Of a DNA stretch of 64,000 nucleotides, positions 55,589 through 63,800 are shown in pieces. The stretch's first letter is position 1, and the number at the start of each line of letters is the position of its first letter. Origin of the DNA: Tsuneonella sediminis (lineage in GTDB: Bacteria > Pseudomonadota > Alphaproteobacteria > Sphingomonadales > Sphingomonadaceae); NCBI RefSeq assembly GCF_051912845.1, contig NZ_JBNCBU010000001.1, positions 2,061,837-2,125,836 of the forward strand. Reading direction: 5' to 3'. Under the pieces are notes generated by a model. The model made no database searches. It saw only the letters and a program-made list of their open reading frames with translations, and was not told the DNA's origin. Position numbers and translations under genes: made by a program.

Positions 55589-56514
55589 TCGGTCGGCTTC
55601 TCGCGCTGGTGCTGGCGGTGATTGCACTCTCCGCGTGCGTGACCGCGCCGCGGCAGGACACGATCGGCCCTGGACGGTTTGTCGAGTGGGAGCGCATCGC
55701 GGCGGCGGGCCTGCCCGATCAGCGGGTCTCGATCTGGCTTCCGCCCGGATACGACAAAGATCGCCGGCGCTACCCGGTCCTCTACATGCACGATGGCCAC
55801 AATTTGTTCGATCCGGCAAGGGCCAGTTTCGGCAAGGTCTGGGCGGCGGACAAGGCGATGCTCCGCCTGGTCGGCGAGGGGAAGGTAGAGCCGCATATCA
55901 TTGTCGGCATCTGGGCGCCCGGCGACGACCGGTACCGCCAGTACCTGCCCCAATTCGTGGCCGACGAGGCGACCGGCAAGCTGGCAGAAAGCATCGCCCG
56001 GAATGCGCAGGGCCGCCCGATCGTTTCCGCGCAATACCTCGCGTGGATAGCCGACGAGCTGAAACCGCGCATAGACCGCGTGCTTCGCACCCGTGGCGGC
56101 CCGGAAGATACTGCGATTGCGGGTTCGAGCATGGGCGGACTGATGAGCTGCTACGCGGTGGTCGAACGACCCGATGTGTTCGGACGCGCGGCCTGCGTCT
56201 CGTCGCATTGGCCGATTGCCCTTCCCCAGGTCGCGGAGGAGAACCGGGCGCAGGTCATGGCAATCTGGCAGGATTGGCTCGACCGCAAGCTGGGCCGGCC
56301 CGACGGCCGGCGCATCTGGATGGATCACGGCGACGGCACGCTCGACGCCTTCTATGCTCCCTACCAGAGCGCCGTGGATGCGAGCTTCCGCAAGGCACGC
56401 TGGCGCGAGGGCGAGGACTGGAAGACCCTCGTCTATCCCTGTGCAGAGCACGAAGAGAGCGCGTGGGCAGCCCGACTGCCGGAGGTTCTCGAATGGCTGC
56501 TTCGCGGGACATGA
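55585..56514 (+). CDS. Alpha/beta-hydrolase esterase lipoprotein
   Basis: A 309-residue predicted esterase of the esterase-D-like group. The N-terminus MIGRLLALVLAVIALSAC ends with a lipobox (Cys18). The hydrolase core includes VSIWLPPGYDKDRRRYPVLYMHDGHNLFD in consecutive segments, the nucleophile motif GSSMGG, and a late CAEHEES segment that could supply the histidine. Members of this group hydrolyse carbohydrate esters or other acyl esters. The ATG overlaps the GH97 stop by 4 nt, and its end overlaps the second halogenase-like gene. Its presence in a starch-type operon suggests acylated glucans or glucosides as substrate, which is inference. Earlier in-frame starts would lie inside the GH97 gene. 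Confidence 0.88.
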   Translation: MIGRLLALVLAVIALSACVTAPRQDTIGPGRFVEWERIAAAGLPDQRVSIWLPPGYDKDRRRYPVLYMHDGHNLFDPARASFGKVWAADKAMLRLVGEGKVEPHIIVGIWAPGDDRYRQYLPQFVADEATGKLAESIARNAQGRPIVSAQYLAWIADELKPRIDRVLRTRGGPEDTAIAGSSMGGLMSCYAVVERPDVFGRAACVSSHWPIALPQVAEENRAQVMAIWQDWLDRKLGRPDGRRIWMDHGDGTLDAFYAPYQSAVDASFRKARWREGEDWKTLVYPCAEHEESAWAARLPEVLEWLLRGT

Positions 56515-57992
56515 CAGACCCTCGGCCGCCGCGCGTCGTCGTCCTGGGGGGCGGGAGTGCGGGCTGGATAACCGCCTGCCTGCTTCACAAGCAGTGGGGT
56601 CCTCGCGGCGGGACGGTCACGCTGGTCGAAAGTCCGGATATCGGGATCATTGGCGTGGGCGAAGGCTCGACGCCGCAACTGAAGGCCCTGTGGGACCACC
56701 TGGGCATCGACGAGGCGGAGTTCATAAGCGCCTGCGATGCGACCTGGAAACTCGGCATCCGCTTCACGGGGTGGAGCGCCCGGCCGGGCTACGAGAGCTA
56801 TTTCCACCCTTTTCCCGGACCGGTCGACCTGCATACCGAACCGGCCTACGTCGCTGCCTGCGCGCACGCCCGCCGCGGGGTCGACCTCCCGGTCCTGCCG
56901 GACCGCTGGTTTCTCGCAGCCCGCCTTGCCGAGGAGCGCAGACGACCCCATCCCGGACCGGACTTCCCCTTCGCCCCGAGCTATGGCTACCACTTCGATG
57001 CCTATAAACTGGGCGCGTTCCTGCGGGATTGGGCAGTGGCCCGGGGCGTCGTGCACCTCGAGAGCCGCGTTGCCGAGGTCGCGCTGGACGGGACGGGGGA
57101 TGTCGAGGCACTGGTCTGCGAGGACGGAGAGCGGATCGCGGGGGACCTGTTCGTCGACTGTTCGGGGTTTGCCGGAGTGATCGGGCAACGCGCCCTCGAA
57201 GGACGTTTCGTTTCCTATGCGGAAAACCTGTTCAACGACCGCGCGGTGGTGATGCCGACCGCGCGACGCGGTCCTTACCGTCCGCAGACCGACGCGATAG
57301 CGATGTCGGCCGGGTGGCGCTGGTCGATCCCGCTGACCACCCGGGTCGGCAACGGTTACGTCTATTCGAGCGCCCATATCTCGGACGAGGCGGCCGAGGC
57401 GGAACTGCGCGCCGCCTGCGGTAGTGGAGCCGATGCCCGGATACTCAAGATGCGCGTCGGCCGCGTCGACAGGTCATGGCACCGCAATTGCCTCGCCGCC
57501 GGCCTCGCACAGGGGTTCGTCGAGCCGCTCGAGGCGACCGCGCTGCACATCGTGATCACCACCGCGCTCGACTTCGTGTCGGCCTACGAACGCGGCGGCT
57601 TCACGGCGCAATACCGCGAGGCGTTCAACCACGGCGTCGCCGCGCGCTATGACGGGATCCGGGACTATATCGTCGCACATTACCGCATGAACCAGCGCGG
57701 CGGGACGGAATACTGGGCCGCCAACGCGGCCAACCAGAACCTGTCCGACGCACTCAAGGCGATGATCACCGCGTGGTTCACCCATGAAGACATCGCCGAT
57801 GCCAATGCCCGGATCTACGCCCAGCCGCCGTACTCGCCGATGAGCTGGCACGCGCTGTTTGCCGGGTACGGCTCGCTTCCGGACCACGAGCGGATGCGTG
57901 CGCCCAGCAGCGGCGAGTTGCGCCCGTCGGCAGCCATCGACGGCATGCTGGCCGCGTGCGCGCGCAACTTCGCTGCGATCCAAGGCGGATAA
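56493..57992 (+). CDS. Flavin-dependent tryptophan-halogenase-family protein (second copy)
   Basis: A 499-residue FAD-dependent protein, related to but clearly different from the one at 48554. GGGSAGW (19-25) is the FAD loop, VGVGEGSTP follows, Lys86 (ATWKLGIRF) is the counterpart of the catalytic lysine, and GWRWSIP is the WxWxIP motif. The glutamate of EPLEATALH is kept, but the following serine is alanine. The ATG at 56493 has GGAGG with a 7-base gap; ATG 56511, which overlaps the esterase stop by 4 nt like the other joints of this operon, is a real alternative. No signal peptide. It ends the rightward operon. The substrate is unknown. Confidence 0.92.
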   Translation: MAASRDMTDPRPPRVVVLGGGSAGWITACLLHKQWGPRGGTVTLVESPDIGIIGVGEGSTPQLKALWDHLGIDEAEFISACDATWKLGIRFTGWSARPGYESYFHPFPGPVDLHTEPAYVAACAHARRGVDLPVLPDRWFLAARLAEERRRPHPGPDFPFAPSYGYHFDAYKLGAFLRDWAVARGVVHLESRVAEVALDGTGDVEALVCEDGERIAGDLFVDCSGFAGVIGQRALEGRFVSYAENLFNDRAVVMPTARRGPYRPQTDAIAMSAGWRWSIPLTTRVGNGYVYSSAHISDEAAEAELRAACGSGADARILKMRVGRVDRSWHRNCLAAGLAQGFVEPLEATALHIVITTALDFVSAYERGGFTAQYREAFNHGVAARYDGIRDYIVAHYRMNQRGGTEYWAANAANQNLSDALKAMITAWFTHEDIADANARIYAQPPYSPMSWHALFAGYGSLPDHERMRAPSSGELRPSAAIDGMLAACARNFAAIQGG

Positions 57993-58048
57993 GGCGTGCC
58001 CTGCCACGCTGGTTGCGCAGATGGCCGCCCCTCACCGAGACTTGCCTT

Positions 58049-58891
58049 TCAGGCGCGCTCGAACTGAGCGCGCATCGCGACCTCGCCGTCGCAGCGAACA
58101 GCCTCTGCCGCGTTCTCCCCAGCCATTCGCAGGAAGATCGGCTGGCCAAGAAAAAGGGGGGCAAGGGCGCGGAAGGAGAACAGGGCGAGCGGTCCCTCCC
58201 TCATGGCCAGGGCCGCCAGCCTTGTGGCGGTGAACGGACCATGCACCACCAGCGCGGGATACCCTTCCTGCTCGCGTGCGTAAGGAAGGTCGTAGTGGAT
58301 GCGGTGGCTGTTGAACGTCGCCGCCGAAAACCGGAACAGGTTCACCGCATCGGGTTGCCAGCGTTCACCAGAGGGGGGCGGGTCAAGCGGCCGGGGCATC
58401 TCGATCCGAAGACCGTCTGCCCGGTAGACGAAGCGCTGGCGCTCGGCGACGCGGACGGTCTTGTCCTGCGCGATCGTCCGGTCGACCTCGACGAACACGA
58501 GGTCCCCCGTGCGCCCCTGCTTGTGGCTGACTTGCGCGATGCGCGATTCAAGCGCGGCTTCCTGCCCGATGACAAGCGGCGCGATGAACGTGATTGCGCT
58601 CCCGGCGAACATGCGGCGGGGCAAGGGTACCGGGGGAAGGAAAGTGCCCCGCTTCGGGTGTCCGTCATGCCCGATCTCGTCATCGCCCGCTTGCGGCAGG
58701 AAAAAGGCCCAGTGCCCGAGCGGGGGCCACGTGGTCTCGGTGTCGTCCTCGCAGCCCGCGGCTAGCGCGTAGCGCCGCAGGGGCTCCACGCCGAGCACCT
58801 CGATCCGGGTCTCCGTTCGGCCGACGGTTTCCTGCCACGCGGCCAGGTCGGAGCCGGAAATGCCCGCGGGGCGGTCCCCGGCGTCAGGCAC
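58049..58891 (-). CDS. MaoC/HTD2-type hot-dog acyl-CoA hydratase (mesaconyl-C4-CoA hydratase-like)
   Basis: A 280-residue double hot-dog protein of the FAS1-like dehydratase group. The N-terminal half has WPPLGHWAFFLPQA and PKRGTFLPPVPLPRRMFAG, and the second half RFSAATFNSHRIHYDLPYA with YPALVVHGPFTATRLA, the conserved segments of mesaconyl-C4-CoA hydratase and HTD2-like enzymes. It adds water to, or removes it from, CoA- or ACP-bound acyl groups in the cytoplasm. The start is a GTG with no strong ribosome-binding site. It is convergent with the second halogenase-like gene and is not clearly part of the glucan locus. The natural acyl substrate is open. Confidence 0.85.
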   Translation of the reverse strand: MPDAGDRPAGISGSDLAAWQETVGRTETRIEVLGVEPLRRYALAAGCEDDTETTWPPLGHWAFFLPQAGDDEIGHDGHPKRGTFLPPVPLPRRMFAGSAITFIAPLVIGQEAALESRIAQVSHKQGRTGDLVFVEVDRTIAQDKTVRVAERQRFVYRADGLRIEMPRPLDPPPSGERWQPDAVNLFRFSAATFNSHRIHYDLPYAREQEGYPALVVHGPFTATRLAALAMREGPLALFSFRALAPLFLGQPIFLRMAGENAAEAVRCDGEVAMRAQFERA

Positions 58892-59003
58892 GTTCGCTGC
58901 CCGAAGGAGGGGGGCCGCTCGATTGCGTCTGCGGGATGGGTTCGATCCGGAAATTCAAGGGTTTTCTCCAGATGGTCTGGCCGTCGGTATACGTCATAGG
59001 GCG

Positions 59004-59032
59004 TTGACAGGATTGGGACCCCGCCATATCAC
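59004..59032 (+). promoter_or_regulatory. Candidate sigma70-type promoter of the second TPS operon
   Basis: TTGACA at 59004-59009, a 17-base spacer, and TATCAC at 59027-59032 form a good match to the -35/-10 pattern 70 bases before the tpsB2 ATG. The rest of the 210-base gap after the divergent MaoC gene shows no gene. Confidence 0.5.
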
Positions 59033-59101
59033 ACACGCCGACTGCGGCCTCGGGGCGCATTAATAATAATCCGCAGTCGAATCCAAATACTGGGGGTCTT
59101 C

Positions 59102-60838
59102 ATGGATTCTGCTCCACTGCGCACACGCGCGGGTACTATCGGCGTTGCTGTAGCAGCCGGCATCGTTTTCGCGTCGCCGTCGATCGCTCAGACGACGGGT
59201 CCGACCCGCGAGGAACTCGAGCTTCCGCAGCCTTCGACCACTCCGCCCCCGCCGCAGGTCCGATACGACCGCGAGGCGAATTTTCGGCAGAACTGCCCGT
59301 TCGACAATAGTTCGCTGACCACGACCCTCCAGGGCGTCACGTTCATGGACGTGACCGGCGGAGAACTCGCCCCCGCACTGGCGCGAAGCCTGGCGACCGT
59401 GACGGTGCCGCAGGGAACTCAGCCGCTGTCCGTGGTCTGTGACGTGCGCGACGCGGCCAACGACGCGCTGCGCCGGGATGGCTGGATCGCGACTGTCCAG
59501 ATCCCGCAGCAGGAACTGGCCGGCACCCTCAGGCTGGACGTCGTTTCGGCGCGCATTTCGGAGCTGCGGATTACCGGCGATCCCGGCCCCTATCGCGACC
59601 AGATCACCCGCCAGCTCGCACCGCTCCAGCAGCTCAACCCGCTGAACGAGCGCGATGCGGAAGCCATCCTGCTGCGGGCGAACGACATTCCCGGCCTTAA
59701 CATGCGCCTCACCCTCGCTCCGGGCAGCGGAGAGCCGGGCGAAGTGATCGGCAACCTGTCGGTCATGTACGAGCCTTACGCGGTGTTCCTGAATGCGCGG
59801 AACTACAATTCCAAGCGGATCGGCCGCGAAACCTTGTTCGGGCGGTTCGAGTATTACGGGCTCACAGGGCTGGCGGACGAAACGTTCATCGGCGCGCAGA
59901 CGACGCTCGATTTCGAAGAGCAGCAGATCGTCCAGGCAGGTCACGAATTCGGGGTCGGGCCCGACAACATGCGGATCGGCGGCACGCTGACCTATGCGTG
60001 GTCCAAGCCCGACATCGAGAACCTCGATCTGTCGACCAAGACCTTGATCGCCAATTTCGAGACACGCTACCCGGTCGTGCGGACGGTGAATACGTTCGCC
60101 GATCTCGCGATCGGTTTCGACTACGTCGACCAGAAGACCGACGTCATGGGATTCCCGCTCAGCAAGGACGCGATACGCACCCTCTACGTTCGCGCGCAAG
60201 CGGTCGGGCAGAAGCGCCGCATCGACGGCTCCACCCTGGTGTCCTTTGACACCTTCCTCGAGGCGCGGCGCGGGCTCGACATCTTCGGCGCGACCGAATT
60301 CGGGACCTTCGGCCTCGCAGAGACCGACGGCGTTTCCGCCTCGCGGCCGTTCGGCGATTCGCGGGCTCTGGTCATTCGGGGTGGTGCGGACATTTCGGCG
60401 TCGCTGGGCAGTTTCTTCGGCGTCCGCGCCCGGGGCGAGGGGCAGTGGACCGATCACCCGCTGCTCAACTACGACGAATTCTCGATCGGCAACCTGACGA
60501 TCGGGCGCGGCTACGATCCCGGCGCCAACAGCGGCGATCGGGCGATCGGCGGTTCGTTCGAAGTCAGCGCCAGTCCGCCAGTGCTGTCGGGCCTGCGCCC
60601 GCAGGTGTTCGGCTTCTACGACGTCGTGAAGATCGAGAATCTCGATTTCGGCACGCCGGATCCCGTCCGGACGCTCGAGTCGGTCGGCGGCGGGGTGCGG
60701 TTCGTCCTTGGCGAAGGACTGCGAGCCGAATTCACCTATGCCAAGCCGCTCGACAGGGCGCTGTTCAACGACGCTGAGAAGCCGCCCGAGCGGCTGCTTT
60801 TCTCCATCACGACCAAGTTTCCGGCCCTGTTCCAGTAG
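59102..60838 (+). CDS. TpsB outer-membrane transporter, ShlB/FhaC/HecB family (second copy)
   Basis: A 578-residue transporter with signal peptide MDSAPLRTRAGTIGVAVAAG, cleaved near SIAQ. POTRA-type segments include ANDALRRDGWIATVQIPQQE and LRLDVVSARISELRI; the barrel contains NLTIGRGYDPGANSGDRAIG, the family motif region, and ends ITTKFPALFQ. It is recognisably paralogous to the TpsB at 28954 (compare EEQQIVQAGHEF and TYAWSKPDI with AEQQIVQASHQF and TYAWTKPDL). It is followed 44 bases later by a TpsA gene on the same strand, so it probably exports that protein. No CHAT gene is seen in this second locus within the window. Confidence 0.93.
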   Translation: MDSAPLRTRAGTIGVAVAAGIVFASPSIAQTTGPTREELELPQPSTTPPPPQVRYDREANFRQNCPFDNSSLTTTLQGVTFMDVTGGELAPALARSLATVTVPQGTQPLSVVCDVRDAANDALRRDGWIATVQIPQQELAGTLRLDVVSARISELRITGDPGPYRDQITRQLAPLQQLNPLNERDAEAILLRANDIPGLNMRLTLAPGSGEPGEVIGNLSVMYEPYAVFLNARNYNSKRIGRETLFGRFEYYGLTGLADETFIGAQTTLDFEEQQIVQAGHEFGVGPDNMRIGGTLTYAWSKPDIENLDLSTKTLIANFETRYPVVRTVNTFADLAIGFDYVDQKTDVMGFPLSKDAIRTLYVRAQAVGQKRRIDGSTLVSFDTFLEARRGLDIFGATEFGTFGLAETDGVSASRPFGDSRALVIRGGADISASLGSFFGVRARGEGQWTDHPLLNYDEFSIGNLTIGRGYDPGANSGDRAIGGSFEVSASPPVLSGLRPQVFGFYDVVKIENLDFGTPDPVRTLESVGGGVRFVLGEGLRAEFTYAKPLDRALFNDAEKPPERLLFSITTKFPALFQ

Positions 60839-60882
60839 GTTTCTGTCCGGCCCTTGTCGCAGGGGGCCAAGGAGATGAAGAC

Positions 60883-63800
60883 ATGACTGCCAAGCACCGT
60901 TCGCTCCGCTTGAGGATGCTCGCCACGACCGCCACGGCGGCGCTTCTTGCCCTCCCGGGTGCGGCTCATGCGCAGCTCGTCTCATCGGGCGACTTGGTCA
61001 CGGCAGAGGACAGTGCCGGCAATCCCAACCAGATCACGATCACCAATCCGAACGCCAGCACTGCGAACATCAGCGTGCTCGCCCCGGTCGTGGTGGCCAA
61101 CTGGAACCAGTTCAACGTTCCCACCGGGACGATCCTCAACGTCTCGAACGCGTCTGCGGCGGCACAGGCTTCGCTGCTCAACCGGGTCATCGGCGGCGGG
61201 TTCTCCGACATTGGCGGCACGATCAACGCCGCGGATGTGAACTTCTGGCTCGTCAACCAGAACGGCATCCTGTTCGGCGGCAGCACCTCGGTCAACGCGG
61301 CGAGCTTCTATGCCTCGACGCTCGACGTCACCGACGCCGACTTCTTCGATTTCTACGAAGGTACCGATCTGGCCGGCAACGGCTCGAACTCGATCCAGTT
61401 TGTAACGAACCCGGCCGCTACCACGATCCTGGCCGCGCCGGCAGGCGCGAGCTTCGTCACCAACGGCACGTTGTTCTTCGGCGGCCCGCAGCTCAATCTT
61501 ACCGGGACGTTCGACGCCGGTTCGGGCACGGCCTCGTTCGTGGCCGCGACCGACGTGACGGTGAATTTCAGCGCGGGCAGCCCGGTCAGCTACACGATCC
61601 CGGCGGGCACTACCGTCGCGAGCCAGCTGATCGACGGAACGGTTACCGGAAACGCCGCCGACTTCGTGTTCCAGACGGCGGCCGGCGTCATGGGGGCCAT
61701 GCTGACGGTCAACGCCGACGTGGCGACAACCGCCGCCCCGACAGAGCGTGGGATTCTGCTATACACCGGTGGCCCGAGCACGGCTTCCGTCACCGTCGGC
61801 GGCGCGTGGTCGTCGACCGGCGGGGTCGAGGCGAACGTCAACAGTGACCTTACCTTCAGCCAGGACCTGAGCGGAAGCTATGCCACCCTTCAGGCGGCGG
61901 GCGGACTGAGTGCGCAGGACATTACCGCGACCGCGGGCGCGATCGACATCGACGCGGGCTCGGTCTCGGCGGGCGTGCTCAAGGCGACCGGCGACCTGAC
62001 GGTGGACGCGGCGGGACCGATCGCCCTGACGGCGGCGGTATCGGACAGCGACGGGGTTGGCGGCGGCGCGCTGGCGATCGGCGCGACGACGCTGCCCTCG
62101 AGCCTGACGATCAGCGGCTCGACGAGCGGGGCGAGCGTGGACCTGCAGGCGTCGGGCAACGTGAGCCTGGGCTTCGTCGCCTCGGGCGCGGGCAACGTCG
62201 ACATCGACAGCACCGGCGGCAATATCTCGGCGAGCTTCGTGTCGGCCTCGGGCGGCGACGCGCTGCTGACGGCGCCGGGCGCGATCACCACCGGGGGCAT
62301 CTCGGCGTCGAATGCGATCGACGTCGACAGCACCGCGGGCGGCGCGCTCGACCTCGGCACGCTCAACGCGGGCACGACGATCAGCCTCGACACGAGCGGT
62401 TCGGCGGCGTTCGGCGCGGCGACCGCGGGCGGGGCGTTCACGATCGGCGGGAGCGTCGATCCGTCGAGCATCACCGCGACCGGCACCGTGCTGGCGGGCA
62501 GCGTCGACTTCGACACGACCGGTCTGCTGAGCGCGCAGACGATCGAGGCCCGTGCGGGCGCGATCGACATCGACGCGGGCTCGGTCTCGGCGGGCGTGCT
62601 CAAGGCGACCGGCGACCTGACGGTCGACGCGGCGGGACCGATCGCCCTGACGGCGGCGGTATCGGACAGCGACGGGGTTGGCGGCGGCGCGCTGGCGATC
62701 GGCGCGACGACGCTGCCCTCGAGCCTGACGATCAGCGGCTCGACGAGCGGGGCGAGCGTGGACCTGCAGGCGTCGGGCAACGTGAGCCTGGGCTTCGTCG
62801 CCTCGGGCGCGGGCAACGTCGACATCGACAGCACCGGCGGCAATATCTCGGCGAGCTTCGTGTCGGCCTCGGGCGGCGACGCGCTGCTGACCGCGCCGGG
62901 TTCGATCACCACCGGGGGCATCTCGGCGTCGAACGCGATCGACGTCGACAGCACCGCGGGCGGCGCGCTCGACCTCGGCACGCTCAACGCGGGCACGACG
63001 ATCGCGCTCGATACTTCGGGTTCGTTCGGGGCGGCAGGAATTACCGCGGGCGGTGCGCTGACCGTGGGTTCGAATTCCGCTCCGTCTTCGGTATTGCTCA
63101 CTGGCGACGTCGTTGCGGGCAGCGCCACGATATTCTCCACTGGTTCGCTGACGGCCCAGGACGTGACCGCGACGACGGGAGACGTCTATCTGGTCGGTGA
63201 GCCGCTGGTTGCCGGCAACGTGACTGCGGCGCAGAACCTGTTCTTCGCCACCGTCACGAACAGCGGAACCGTTACCTTCGACAGCGCCACGGCCACCAAC
63301 GGCTTGGTCGCCGTGAATGGCGCCGTGCCCGATACTATCACGGTAACAGGGGCGACGACCGGGGCTTCGGTCCAGCTGTACGCGATCGATGTCCTCGATC
63401 TGGGCGACGTGACTTCGACCGCGGGCGTTGTGCTTCTCGACACTGCGCTCTTCGGTGCCGGCAGCGGTTCGATTTCGGCAGGTAACGTCAGCGCGACCGG
63501 GGGGCAGGCCAGGCTCGTCGCGCCGGACGGCATCACCACGACTTCGATAAGTTCGACTGCCGCGATCGACGTCGACAGCACCGCGGGCGGCGCGCTCGAC
63601 CTCGGCACGCTCAACGCGGGCACCACGATCAGCCTCGACACGAGCGGTTCGGCGGCGTTCGGCGCGGCGACCGCGGGCGGGGCGTTCACGATCGGCGGGA
63701 GCGTCGATCCGTCGAGCATCACCGCGACCGGCACCGTGCTGGCGGGCAGCGTCGACTTCGATACGACCGGTCTGCTGAGCGCGCAGACGATCGAGGCCCG

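Noticed and set aside
53756..55819. A minus-strand open frame of 687 codons opposite the GH97 gene
   Set aside because: Antisense shadow; GH97 signatures and coupled junctions are on the plus strand.
58985..58997. TATACGTCAT as a third copy of the LacI-type operator
   Set aside because: Only the left half and centre match; the palindrome fails on the right and the nearest genes are not sugar genes.
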